64,000 nt of DNA from Siphonodentalium dalli (taxonomy: Eukaryota > Mollusca > Scaphopoda > Gadilida > Siphonodentaliidae): the NCBI GenBank assembly GCA_032622095.1, contig CP136062.1, positions 8,335,710 through 8,399,709 of the forward strand, read 5' to 3'. The notes beneath the pieces are model-generated. The model did not search any database and had not been told where the DNA came from. It saw only the letters and a program-made list of their open reading frames with translations. Both the position numbers and the translations under genes were made by a program. Below, in pieces: positions 22,115 to 37,000 of this stretch. Numbering within the stretch: position 1 is the stretch's first letter; each line of letters starts with the position of its first letter.

Positions 22115-25100
22115 TGGTATACGACCAGGTCAGCTACATCCTGAATTCCACTATTATAGTGATAATACCAGGTCAGGTACATCCTGAATTCCACTATTAT
22201 AGTGGCATACGACCAGATCAGGTACATCCTGAATTCCACTATTATAGTGGTATATAACCAGGTCAGGCACATCCTGAATTCCACTATATAGTGGTATATA
22301 ACCAGGTCAGGTACATCCTGAATTCCACTATTATAGTGATATATAACCAGGTCAGGTACATCCTGAATTCCACTATTATAGTGGTATACGACCAGGTCAG
22401 GTACATCCTGAATTCCACTATTATAGTGGTATAAACCAGGTCAGGCACATCCTGAATTCCACTATTATAGTGGTATACGACCAGGTCAGGCACATCCTGA
22501 ATTCCACTATTATAGTGGTATAATAACCATGTCAGGTACATCCTGAATTCCACTATTATAGTGGTATATAACCAGGTCAGGCACATCCTGAATTCCACTA
22601 TTATAGTGGTATACGACCATGTCAGGTACATCCTGAATTCCACTATTATAGTGGTATACGACCAGGTCAGGTACATCCTGAATACCACTATTATAGTGGT
22701 ATATAACCAGGTCAGGCACATCCTGAATACCACTATCATAGTGGTATACGACCCGGTCAGCTACATCCTGAATACCACTATTATAGTGGTATATAACCAG
22801 GTCAGGTACATCCTGAATTCCACTATTATAGTGGTATACGACCAGGTCAGGTACATCCTGAATTCCACTATTATAGTGGTATACGACCAGGTCAGGTACA
22901 TCCTGAATTCCACTATTATAGTGGTATACGACCAGGTCAGGTACATCCTGAATTCCACTATTATAGTGGTATATGAGCTATCAGGCACATCCTGAATTCC
23001 ACTATTATAGTGGTATATAACCAGGTCAGGTACATCCTGAATTCCACTATTGTAGTGGTATACGACCAGGTCAGGTACATCCTGAATTCCACTATATAGT
23101 GATATATAACCAGGTCAGGTACATCCTGAATTCCACTATTATAGGTATACGACCAGGTCAGGTACATCCTGAATTCCACTATTATAGTGGTATACCGACC
23201 AGGTCAGGCACATCCTGAATTCCACTATTATAGTGGTATACGTCCAGGTCAGGCACATCCTGAATACCACTATTATAGTGGTATATATCCAGGTCAGGCA
23301 CATCCTGAATTCCACTATTATAGTGGTATACGTCCAGGTCAGGTACATCCTGAATTCCACTATTATAGTGGTATACGACCAGGTCAGGTACATCCTGAAT
23401 TCCACTATTATAGTGGTATATAACCAGGTCAGCTACATCCTGAATTCCACTATTATAGTGGTATATAACCAGGTCAGGTACATCCTGAATTCCACTATTA
23501 TAGTGGTATATAACCAGGTCAGGTACATCCTCAATTCTACTATTATAGTGGTATACGACCAGATCAGGTACATCCTGAATTCCACTATTATAGTGGTATA
23601 CGACCAGATCAGGTACATCCTGGATTCCACTATTATAGTGGTATACGACCAGGTCAGGTACATCCTGAATTCCACTATTATAGTGGTATATAACCAGGTC
23701 AGGTACATCCTGAATACCACTATTATAGTGGTATACGACCAGGTCAGGTACATCCTGAATTCCACTATTATAGTGGTATACGACCAGATCAGGTACATCC
23801 TGAATTCCACTATTATAGTGGTATACGACAGGTCAGGTACATCCTGAATTCCACTATTATAGGGTATATAACCAGGTCAGGTACATCCTGAATTCCACTA
23901 TTATAGTGGTATATATCCAGGTCAGGCACATCCTGAATTCCACTATTATAGTGGTATATAACCAGGTCAGGTACATCCTGAATTCCACTATTATAGTGGT
24001 ATATAACCAGGTCAGGTACATCCTGAATTCCACTATTATAGTGGTATATATCCAGGTCAGGTAGATCCTGAATTCCACTATTATAGTGGTATATATCCAG
24101 GTCAGGCACATCCTGAATTCCACTATTATAGTGATATATAACCAGGTCAGCTACATCCTGAATTCCACTATTATAGTGGTATACGACCAGGTCAGGCACA
24201 TCCTAAATTCCACTATTATAGTGGTATACGACCAGGTCAGGTACATCCTGAATTCCATTATTATAGTGGTATATAACCAGGTCAGGTACATCCTGAATTC
24301 CACTATTATAGTGATATATAACCAGGTCAGGAACATCCTGAATTCCACTATTATAGTGGTATACGTCCAGTCAGGCACATCCTGAATTCCACTATTATAG
24401 TGGTATACGACCAGGTCAGGTACATCCTGAATTCCACTATTATAGTGGTATATAACCAGGTCAGGTACATCCTGAATTCCACTATTATAGTGGTATATAA
24501 CCAGGTCAGGTACATCCTGAATTCCCACTATTATAGTGGTATATAACCAGGTCAGGTACATCCTGAATTCCACTATTATAGTGGTATACGACCAGATCAG
24601 GAACATCCTGAATTCCACTAATATAGTGGTATACGACCAGGTCAGGTACATCCTGAATTCCACTATTATAGTGGTATATAACCAGGTCAGGTACATCCTG
24701 AATTCCACTATTATAGTGGTATACGACCAGGTCAGGTACATCCTGAATTCCACTATTATAGTGGTATACGACCAGGTCAGCTACATCCTGAATTCCACTA
24801 TAGTGGTATACGACCAGGTCAGGTACATCCTGAATTCCACTATTATAGTGGTATACGACCAGATCAGGTACATCCCGAATTCCACTATTATAGTGGTATA
24901 TAACCAGGTCAGGCACATCCTGAATTCCACTATTATAGTGGTATACGACCAGGTCAGGTACATCCTGAATTCCACTATTATAGTGATATATAACCAAGGT
25001 CAGGTACATCCTGAATTCCACTATTATAGTGGAATATAACCAGGTCAGGTACATCCTGAATTCCACTATTATAGTGGTATATAACCAGGTCAGGCACATC

Positions 25101-25660
25101 CTGAATTCCACTATTATAGTGGTATACGACCAGATCAGGTACATCCTGAATTCCACTATTATAGTGGTATATAACCAGGTCAGGCACATCCTGAATTCCA
25201 CTATTATAGTGGTATATAACCAGGTCAGGTACATCCTGAATTCCACTATTATAGTGGTATATAACCAGGTCAGGCACATCCTGAATTCCACTATTATAGT
25301 GGTATACAACCAGGTCAGGTACATCCTGAATTCCACTATTATAGTAGTATATAACCAGGTCAGGTACATCCTGAATTCCACTATTATAGTGATATATAAC
25401 CAGGTCAGGTACATCCTGAATTCCACTATTATAGTGGTATACGACCAGGTCAGTACATCCTGAATTCCACTATTATAGTGGTATACGACCAGGTCAGCTA
25501 CATCCTGAATTCCACTATTATAGTGGTATACGACCAGGTCAGGTACATCCTGAATTCCACTATTATAGTGGTATACGACCAGGTCAGCTACATCCTGAAT
25601 TCCACTATTATAGTGGTATACGACCAGGTCAGGTACATCCTGATTCCACTATTATAGTGG
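22115..25660 (+). repeat. Satellite block duplicated at about 26.57-30.28 kb, indel-rich copy
   Basis: The order of variant monomers matches that of 26570-30280 (offset 4534 at 22561, 4489 at 22971, about 4719 at 24361 and about 4629 at 25302), differing by a few whole monomers. This copy carries many one- to three-base losses or gains that its partner lacks. Examples are CCAGTCAGG at 24369, GAATTCCCAC at 24522 and ACCAAGGTC at 24993. See the findings for the assembly interpretation. Confidence 0.7.
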
Positions 25661-28600
25661 TATACGACCATGTCAGCTACATCCTGAATTCCACTATTAT
25701 AGTGATATATAACCAGATCAGGTACATCCTGAATTCCACTATTATAGTGGTATTTAACCAGGTCAGGAACATCCTGAATTCCACTATTATAGTGGTATAC
25801 GACCAGGTCAGGTACATCCTGAATTCCACTATTATAGTGGTATATAACCAGGTCAGGTACATCCTGAATTCCACTATTATAGTGGTATACGACCAGGTCA
25901 GGTACATCCTGAATTCCACTATTATAGTGGTATATAACCAGGTCAGGCACATCCTGAATTCCACTATTATAGTGGTATACGACCAGGTCAGGTACATCCT
26001 GAATTCCACTATTATAGTTGTATATAACCAGGTCAGGTACATCCTGAATTCCACTATTATAGTGGTATATAACCAGGCCAGGTACATCCTGAATTCCACT
26101 ATTATAGTGGTATATAACCAGGTCAGGTACATCCTGAATTCCACTATTATAGTGGTATATAACCAGGTCAGGCACATCCTGAATTCCACTATTATAGTGG
26201 TATACGACCAGGTCAGCTACATCCTGAATTCCACTATTATAGTGATATATAACCAGGTCAGGTACATCCTGAATTCCACTATTATAGTGGCATACGACCA
26301 GATCAGGTACATCCTGAATTCCACTATTATAGTGGTATATAACCAGGTCAGGCACATCCTGAATTCCACTATTATAGTTGTATATAACCAGGTCAGGTAC
26401 ATCCTGAATTCCACTATTATAGTGTGTATATAACCAGGCCAGGTACATCCTGAATTCCACTATTATAGTGGTATATAACCAGGTCAGGTACATCCTGAAT
26501 TCCACTATTATAGTGGTATATAACCAGGTCAGGCACATCCTGAATTCCACTATTATAGTGGTATACGACCAGGTCAGCTACATCCTGAATTCCACTATTA
26601 TAGTGATATATAACCAGGTCAGGTACATCCTGAATTCCACTATTATAGTGGCATACGACCAGATCAGGTACATCCTGAATTCCACTATTATAGTGGTATA
26701 TAACCAGGTCAGGCACATCCTGAATTCCACTATTATAGTGGTATATAACCAGGTCAGGCACATCCTGAATTCCACTATTATTGTGGTATATAACCAGGTC
26801 AGGTACATCCTGAATTCCACTATTAGTGATATATAACCAGGTCAGGTACATCCTGAATTCCACTATTATAGTGGTATACGACCAGGTCAGGTACATCCTG
26901 AATTCCACTATTATAGTGGTATACGACCAGGTCAGGTACATCCTGAATTCCACTATTATAGTGGTATATAACCAGGTCAGGCACATCCTGAATTCCACTA
27001 TTATAGTGGTATACGACCAGGTCAGGCACATCCTGAATTCCACTATTATAGTGGTATATAACCAGTCAGGTACATCCTGAATTCCACTATTATAGTGGTA
27101 TATAACCAGGTCAGGCACATCCTGAATTCCACTATTATAGTGGTATACGACCATGTCAGGTACATCCTGAATTCCACTATTATAGTGGTATACGACCAGG
27201 TCAGGTACATCCTGAATACCACTATTATAGTGGTATATAACCAGGTCAGGCACATCCTGAATACCACTATCATAGTGGTATACGACCCGGTCAGCTACAT
27301 CCTGAATACCACTATTATAGTGGTATATAACCAGGTCAGGTACATCCTGAATTCCACTATTATAGTGGTATACGACCAGGTCAGGTACATCCTGAATTCC
27401 ACTATTATAGTGGTATACGACCAGGTCAGGTACATCCTGAATTCCACTATTATAGTGGTATATGAGCGATCAGGCACATCCTGAATTCCACTATTATAGT
27501 GGTATATAACCAAGTCAGGTACATCCTGAATTCCACTATATAGTGGTATACGACCAGGTCAGGTACATCCTGAATTCCACTATTATAGTGATATATAACC
27601 AGGTCAGGTACATCCTGAATTCCACTATTATAGTGGTATACGACCAGGTCAGGTACATCCTGAATTCCACTATTATAGTGGTATACGACCAGGTCAGGCA
27701 CATCCTGAATTCCACTATTATAGTGGTATACGTCCAGGTCAGGCACATCCTGAATACCACTATTATAGTGGTATATATCCAGGTCAGGCACATCCTGAAT
27801 TCCACTAGTATAGTGGTATACGTCCAGGTCAGGTACATCCTGAATTCCACTATTATAGTGGTATACGACCAGGTCAGGTACATCCTGAATTCCACTATTA
27901 TAGTGGTATATAACCAGGTCAGGTACATCCTCAATTCTACTATTATAGTGGTATACGACCAAATCAGGTACATCCTGAATTCCACTATTATAGTGGTATA
28001 CGACCAGGTCAGGCACATCCTGAATTCCACTATTATAGTGGTATACGTCCAGGTCAGGCACATCCTGAATACCACTATTATAGTGGTATATATCCAGGTC
28101 AGGCACATCCTGAATTCCACTATTATAGTGGTATACGTCCAGGTCAGGTACATCCTGAATTCCACTATTATAGTGGTATATAACCAGGTCAGGTACATCC
28201 TGAATTCCACTATTATAGTGGTATATAACCAGGTCAGGTACATCCTCAATTCTACTATTATAGTGGTATACGACCAAATCAGGTACATCCTGAATTCCAC
28301 TATTATAGTGGTATACGACCAGATCAGGTACATCCTGGATTCCACTATTATAGTGGTATACGACCAGGTCAGGTACATCCTGAATTCCACTATTATAGTG
28401 GTATATAACCAGGTCAGGTACATCCTGAATACCACTATTATAGTGGTATACGACCAGGTCAGGTACATCCTGAATTCCACTATTATAGTGGTATACGACC
28501 AGATCAGGTACATCCTGAATTCCACTATTATAGTGGTATACGACCAGGTCAGGTACATCCTGAATTCCACTATTATAGTGGTATATAACCAGGTCAGGTA

Positions 28601-31600
28601 CATCCTGAATTCCACTATTATAGTGGTATATATCCAGGTCAGGCACATCCTGAATTCCACTATTATAGTGGTATATAACCAGGTCAGGTACATCCTGAAT
28701 TCCACTATTATAGTGGTATATAACCAGGTCAGGTACATCCTGAATTCCACTATTATAGTGGTATATATCCAGGTCAGGTAGATCCTGAATTCCACTATTA
28801 TAGTGGTATATATCCAGGTCAGGCACATCCTGAATTCCACTATTATAGTGATATATAACCAGGTCAGCTACATCCTGAATTCCACTATTATAGTGGTATA
28901 CGACCAGGTCAGGCACATCCTAAATTCCACTATTATAGTGGTATACGACCAGGTCAGGTACATCCTGAATTCCATTATTATAGTGGTATATAACCAGGTC
29001 AGGTACATCCTGAATTCCACTATTATAGTGATATATAACCAGGTCAGGTACATCCTGAATTCCACTATTATAGTGGTATACGTCCAGGTCAGGCACATCC
29101 TGAATTCCACTATTATAGTGGTATACGACCAGGTCAGGTACATCCTGAATTCCACTATTATAGTGGTATATAACCAGGTCAGGTACATCCTGAATTCCAC
29201 TATTATAGTGGTATATAACCAGGTCAGGTACATCCTGAATTCCACTATTATAGTGGTATATAACCAGGTCAGGTACATCCTGAATTCCACTATTATAGTG
29301 GTATACGACCAGATCAGGAACATCCTGAATTCCACTATTATAGTGGTATACGACCAGGTCAGGTACATCCTGAATTCCACTATTATAGTGGTATATAACC
29401 AGGTCAGGTACATCCTGAATTCCACTATTATAGTGGTATACGACCAGGTCAGGTACATCCTGAATTCCACTATTATAGTGGTATACGACCAGGTCAGCTA
29501 CATCCTGAATTCCACTATTATAGTGGTATACGACCAGGTCAGGTACATCCTGAATTCCACTATTATAGTGGTATACGACCAGATCAGGTACATCCTGAAT
29601 TCCACTATTATAGTGGTATATAACCAGGTCAGGCACATCCTGAATTCCACTATTATAGTGGTATACGACCAGGTCAGGTACATCCTGAATTCCACTATTA
29701 TAGTGATATATAACCAGGTCAGGTACATCCTGAATTCCACTATTATAGTGGAATATAACCAGGTCAGGTACATCCTGAATTCCACTATTATAGTGGTATA
29801 TAACCAGGTCAGGCACATCCTGAATTCCACTATTATAGTGGTATACGACCAGATCAGGTACATCCTGAATTCCACTATTATAGTGGTATATAACCAGGTC
29901 AGGCACATCCTGAATTCCACTATTATAGTGGTATACAACCAGGTCAGGTACATCCTGAATTCCACTATTATAGTAGTATATAACCAGGTCAGGTACATCC
30001 TGAATTCCACTATTATAGTGATATATAACCAGGTCAGGTACATCCTGAATTCCACTATTATAGTGGTATACGACCAGGTCAGGTACATCCTGAATTCCAC
30101 TATTATAGTGGTATACGACCAGGTCAGCTACATCCTGAATTCCACTATTATAGTGGTATACGACCAGGTCAGGTACATCCTGAATTCCACTATTATAGTG
30201 GTATACGACCAGGTCAGCTACATCCTGAATTCCACTATTATAGTGGTATACGACCAGGTCAGGTACATCCTGAATTCCACTATTATAGTGGTATACGACC
30301 AGATCAGGTACATCCTGAATTCCACTATTATAGTGGTATATAACCAGGTCAGGTACATCCTGAATTCCACTATTATAGTGGTATACGACCAGGTCAGGTA
30401 CATCCTGAATTCCACTATTATAGTGGTATACGACCAGGTCAGCTACATCCTGAATTCCACTATTATAGTGGTATACGACCAGGTCAGGTACATCCTGAAT
30501 TCCACTATTATAGTGGTATACGACCAGGTCAGCTACATCCTGAATTCCACTATTATAGTGGTATACGACCAGGTCAGGTACATCCTGAATTCCACTATTA
30601 TAGTGGTATACGACCAGATCAGGTACATCCTGAATTCCACTATTATAGTGGTATACGACCAGGTCAGGTACATCCTGAATTCAACTATTATAGTGGTATA
30701 TAACCAGGTCAGGTACATCCTGAATTCCACTATTATAGTGGTATACGACCAGGTCAGGTACATCCTGAATTCCACTATTATAGTGGTATACGACCAGGTC
30801 AGCTACATCCTGAATTCCACTATTATAGTGGTATACGACCAGGTCAGGTACATCCTGAATTCCACTATTATAGTGGTATACGACCAGATCAGGTACATCC
30901 TGAATTCCACTATTATAGTGGTATATAACCAGGTCAGGTACATCCTGAATTCCACTATTATAGTGGTATATAACCAGGTCAGGCACATCCTGAATTCCAC
31001 TATTATAGTGGAATATAACCAGGTCAGGTACATCCTGAATTCCACTATTATAGTGGTATATAACCAGGTCAGGCACATCCTGAATTCCACTATTATAGTG
31101 GTATATAACCAGGTCAGGCACATCCTGAATTCCACTATTATAGTGATATATAACCAGGTCAGGTACATCCTGAATTCCACTATTATAGTGGTATACGACC
31201 AGATCAGGTACATCCTGAATTCCACTATTATAGTGGTATATAACCAGGTCAGGCACATCCTGAATTCCACTATTATAGTGGTATACGACCAGGTCAGGTA
31301 CATCCTGAATTCCACTATTATAGTGGTATACGACCAGGTCAGGTACATCCTGAATTCCACTATTATAGTAGTATATAACCAGGTCAGGTACATCCTGAAT
31401 TCCACTATTATAGTGATATATAACCAGGTCAGGTACATCCTGAATTCCACTATTATAGTGATATATAACCAGGTCAGGTACATCCTGAATTCCACTATTA
31501 TAGTGGTATATAACCAGGTCAGGTACATCCTGAATTCCACTATTATAGTGGTATATAACCAGGTCAGGTACATCCTGAATTCCACTATTATAGTGGTATA

Positions 31601-32899
31601 TAACCAGGTCAGGCACATCCTGAATTCCACTATTATAGTGGTATATAACCAGGTCAGGCACATCCTGAATTCCACTATTATAGTGGTATACGACCAGATC
31701 AGGTACATCCTGAATTCCACTATTATAGTGGTATATAACCAGGTCAGGCACATCCTGAATTCCACTATTATAGTGGTATACGTCCAGGTCAGGTACATCC
31801 TGAATTCCACTATTATAGTGGTATACGACCAGATCAGGTACATCCTGAATTCCACTATTATAGTGGTATACGACCAGGTCAGGTACATCCTGAATTCCAC
31901 TATTATAGTGGTATACGACCAGGTCAGGTACATCCTGAATTCCACTATTATAGTGATATATAACCAGGTCAGGTTCATCCTGAATTCCACTATTATAGTG
32001 GTATACGACCAGGTCAGGTACATCCTGAATTCCACTATTATAGTGGTATACGACCAGGTCAGCTACATCCTGAATTCCACTATTATAGTGGTATATAACC
32101 AGGTCAGGTACATCCTGAATACCACTATTATAGTGGAATATAACCAGGTCAGGTACATCCTGAATACCACTATTATAGTGGTATACGACCAGGTCAGGTA
32201 CATCCTGAATTCCACTATTATAGTGGTATATAACCAGGTCAGACACATCCTGAATTCCACTATTATAGTGGTATATAACCAGGTCAGGTACATCCTGAAT
32301 TCCACTATTATAGTGATATGTAACCAGGTCAGGTACATCCTGAATTCCACTATTATAGTGGTATATAACCAGGTCAGGTACATCCTGAATTCCACTATTA
32401 TAGTGGTATACGACCAGGTCAGTTACATCCTGAATTCCACTATTATAGTGGTATACGACCAGGTCAGGTACATCCTGAATTCCACTATTATAGTGGTATA
32501 CGACCAGGTCAGGTACATCCTGAATTCCACTATTATAGTGGTATATAACCAGGTCAGGTACATCCTGAATTCCACTATTATAGTGGTATACGACCAGGTC
32601 AGGTACATCCTGAATTCCACTATTATAGTGGTATATAACCAGGTCAGGTACATCCTGAATTCCACTATTATAGTGATATATAACCAGGTCAGGTACATCC
32701 TGAATTCCACTATTATAGTGGTATACGACCAGGTCAGGTACATCCTGAATTCCACTATTATAGTGGTATATAACCAGGTCAGGTACATCCTGAATTCCAC
32801 TATTATAGTGATATATAACCAGGTCAGGTACATCCTGAATTCCACTATTATAGTGGTATACGACCAGGTCAGGTACATCCTGAATTCCACTATTATAGT

Positions 32900-34080
32900 G
32901 GTATATAACCAGGTCAGGCACATCCTGAATTTCACTATTATAGTGGTATACGACGAGGTCAGGCACATCCTGAATTCAACTATTATAGTGGTATATAACC
33001 AGGTCAGGCACATCCTGAATTCCACTATTATAGTGGTATACGACCAGGTCAGGCATATCCTGAATTCCACTATTATAGTGGTATATGACCAGGTCAGACA
33101 CATCCTGAATTCCACTATTATAGTGGTATATAACCAGGTCAGGTACATCCTGAATTCCACTATTATAGTGGTATACGACCAGGTCAGGTACATCCTGAAT
33201 TCCACTATTATAGTGATATATAACCAGGTCAGGTACATCCTGAATTCCACTATTATAGTGGTATACGACCAGGTCAGGTACATCCTGAATTCCACTATTA
33301 TAGTGGTATATAACCAGGTCAGGCACATCCTGAATTCCACTATTATAGTGGTATACGACTCGGTCAGGTACATCCTGAATTCCACTATTATAGTGGTATA
33401 TAACCAGGTCAGGTACATCCTGAATTCCACTATTATAGTGGTATATAACCAGGTCAGGCACATCCTGAATTCCACTATTATAGTGGTATACGACCAGGTC
33501 AGGCATATCCTGAATTCCACTATTATAGTGGTATATAACCAGGTCAGGCACATCCTGAATTTCACTATTATAGTGGTATACGACGAGGTCAGGCACATCC
33601 TGAATTCAACTATTATAGTGGTATATAACCAGGTCAGGCACATCCTGAATTCCACTATTATAGTGGTATACGACCAGGTCAGGCATATCCTGAATTCCAC
33701 TATTATAGTGGTATATGACCAGGTCAGACACATCCTGAATTCCACTATTATAGTGGTATATAACCAGGTCAGGTACATCCTGAATTCCACTATTATAGTG
33801 GTATACGACCAGGTCAGGTACATCCTGAATTCCACTATTATAGTGATATATAACCAGGTCAGGTACATCCTGAATTCCACTATTATAGTGGTATACGACC
33901 AGGTCAGGTACATCCTGAATTCCACTATTATAGTGGTATATAACCAGGTCAGGCACATCCTGAATTCCACTATTATAGTGATATATAACCAGGTCAGGCA
34001 CATCCTGAATTCCACTATTATAGTGGTATACGACTCGGTCAGGTACATCCTGAATTCCACTATTATAGTGGTATATAACC
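32900..34080 (+). repeat. 14-monomer higher-order duplication within the satellite
   Basis: The rare variants GAATTTCAC and CGACGAGGTC followed by GAATTCAAC occur at 32951 and again at 33581, exactly 630 bp (14 monomers) apart. The neighbouring variants follow in the same order. The same marker returns at 36505. Confidence 0.7.
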
Positions 34081-37000
34081 AGGTCAGGTACATCCTGAAT
34101 TCCACTATTAAGTGGTATATAACCAGGTCAGGCACATCCTGAATTCCACTATTATAGTGGTATACGACCAGGTCAGGCATATCCTGAATTCCACTATTAT
34201 AGTGGTATACGACCAGGTCAGGTACAACCTGAATTCCACTATTATAGTGGTACACGACCAGGTCAGGTACATCCTGAATTCCACTATTATAGTGGTATAT
34301 AACCAGGTCAGGTACATCCTGAATTCCACTATTATAGTGGTATACGACCAGGTCAGGCACATCCTGAATTCCACTATTATAGTGGTATATAACCAGGTCA
34401 GGCACATCCTGAATTCCACAATTATAGTGGTATACGACCAGGTCAGGCATATCCTGAATTCCACTATTATAGTGGTATATAACCAGGTCAGGCACATCCT
34501 GAATACCACTATTATAGTGATATACGACCAGGTCAGGTACATCCTGAATACCACTATTATAGTGGTATACGACCAGGTCAGGTACATCCTGAATTCCACT
34601 ATTATAGTGGTATATGACCAGGTCAGGCACATCCTGAATTCCACTATTATCGTGGTATACGACCAGGTCAGGTACATCCTGAATTCCACTATTATAGTGG
34701 TATACGACCAGGTCAGGCACATCCTGAATTCCACTATTATAGTGGTATACGACCAGGTCAGGTACATCCTGAATTCCACTATTATAGTGGTATACGACCA
34801 GGTCAGGTACATCCTGAATACCACTATTATAGTGGTATACGACCAGGTCAGGTACATCCTGAATTCCACTATTATAGTGGTATATGACCAGGTCAGGCAC
34901 ATCCTGAATTCCACTATTATCGTGGTATACGACCAGGTCAGGTACATCCTGAATTCCACTATTATAGTGGTATACGACCAGGTCAGGCACATCCTGAATT
35001 CCACTATTATAGTGGTATACGACCAGGTCAGGTACATCCTGAATTCCACTATTATAGTGGTATACGACCAGGTCAGGCACATCCTGAATTCCACTATTAT
35101 AGTGGTATATAACCAGGTCAGGCACATCCTGAATTCCACTATTATCGTGGTATACGACCAGGTCAGGTACATCCTGAATTCCACTATTATAGTGGTATAC
35201 GACCATGTCAGGCACATCCTGAATTCCACTATTATAGTGGTATACGACCAGGTCAGGTACATCCTGAATTCCACTATTATAGTGGTATACGACCAGGTCA
35301 GGCACATCCTGAATTCCACTATTATAGTGGTATACGACCAGGTCAGGCACATCCTGAATTCCACTATTATAGTGGTATATGACCAGGTCAGGCGCGTCCT
35401 GAATTCCACTATTATAGTGGTATATGACCAGGTCAGGTACATCCTGAATTCCACTATTATAGTGGTATATAACCAGGTCAGGTACATCCTGAATTCCACT
35501 ATTATAGTGGTATATAACCAGGTCAGGTACATCCTGAATTCAACTATTATAGTGGTATATAACCAGGTCAGGTACATCCTGAATTCCACTATTATAGTGG
35601 TATACGACCAGGTCAGGCACATCCTGAATTCCACTATTATAGTGGTATATAACCAGGTCAGGCACATCCTGAATTCCACTATTATAGTGATATATAACCA
35701 GGTCAGGCACATCCTGAATTCCACTATTATAGTGGTATATGACCAGGTCAGGTACATCCTGAATTCCACTATTATAGTGGTATACGACCAGGTCAGGTAC
35801 ATCCTGAATTCCACTATTATAGTGGTATATAACCAGGTCAGGTACATCCTGAATTCAACTATTATAGTGGTATATAACCAGGTCAGGTACATCCTGAATT
35901 CCACTATTATAGTGGTATACGACCAGGTCAGGCATATCCTGAATTCCACTATTATAGTGGTATACGACCAGGTCAGGTACATCCTGAATTCCACTATTAT
36001 AGTGGTATATAACCAGGTCAGGTACATCCTGAATTCAACTATTATAGTGGTATATAACCAGGTCAGGTACATCCTGAATTCCACTATTATAGTGGTATAC
36101 GACCAGGTCAGGCACATCCTGAATTCCACTATTATAGTGGTATATAACCAGGTCAGGCACATCCTGAATTCCACTATTATAGTGGTATACGACCAGGTCA
36201 GGCATATCCTGAATTCCACTATTATAGTGGTATACGACCAGGTCAGGTACATCCTGAATACCACTATTATAGTGGTATACGACCAGGTCAGGTACATCCT
36301 GAATTCCACTATTATAGTGGTACACGACCAGGTCAGGCACATCCTGAATTCCACTATTATAGTGGTATACGACCAGGTCAGGTACATCCTGAATTCCACT
36401 ATTATAGTGGTATACGACCAGGTCAGGCACATCCTGAATTCCACTATTATAGTGGTATATAACCAGGTCAGGCACATCCTGAATTTCACTATTATAGTGG
36501 TATACGACGAGGTCAGGCACATCCTGAATTCAACTATTATAGTGGTATATAACCAGGTCAGGCACATCCTGAATTCCACTATTATAGTGGTATACGACCA
36601 GGTCAGGTACATCCTGAATACCACTATTATAGTGGTATACGACCAGGTCAGGTACATCCTGAATTCCACTATTATAGTGGTATATATCCAGGTCAGGCAC
36701 ATCCTGAATTCCACTATTATAGTGGTATATAACCAGGTCAGGTACATCCTGAATTCCACTATTATAGTGGTATATAACCAGGTCAGGTACATCCTGAATT
36801 CCACTATTATAGTAGTATATAACCAGGTCAGGTACATCCTGAATTCCACTATTATAGTGGTATACGACCAGGTCAGGTACATCCTGAATTCCACTATTAT
36901 AGTGGTATACGACCAGGTCAGGTACATCCTAAATTCCACTATTATAGTGGTATATGACCAGGTCAGATACATCCTGAATTCCACTATTATAGTGGTATAC

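Noticed and set aside
28803..34142. 1779-codon open frame with a 15-residue repeat (NQVRYILNSTIIVVY), and similar long frames on both strands
   Set aside because: The monomer is 45 bp, so stop-free frames persist automatically. Frames on both strands are open together, variants change amino acids freely, and there is no promoter, splice or codon-conservation signal.
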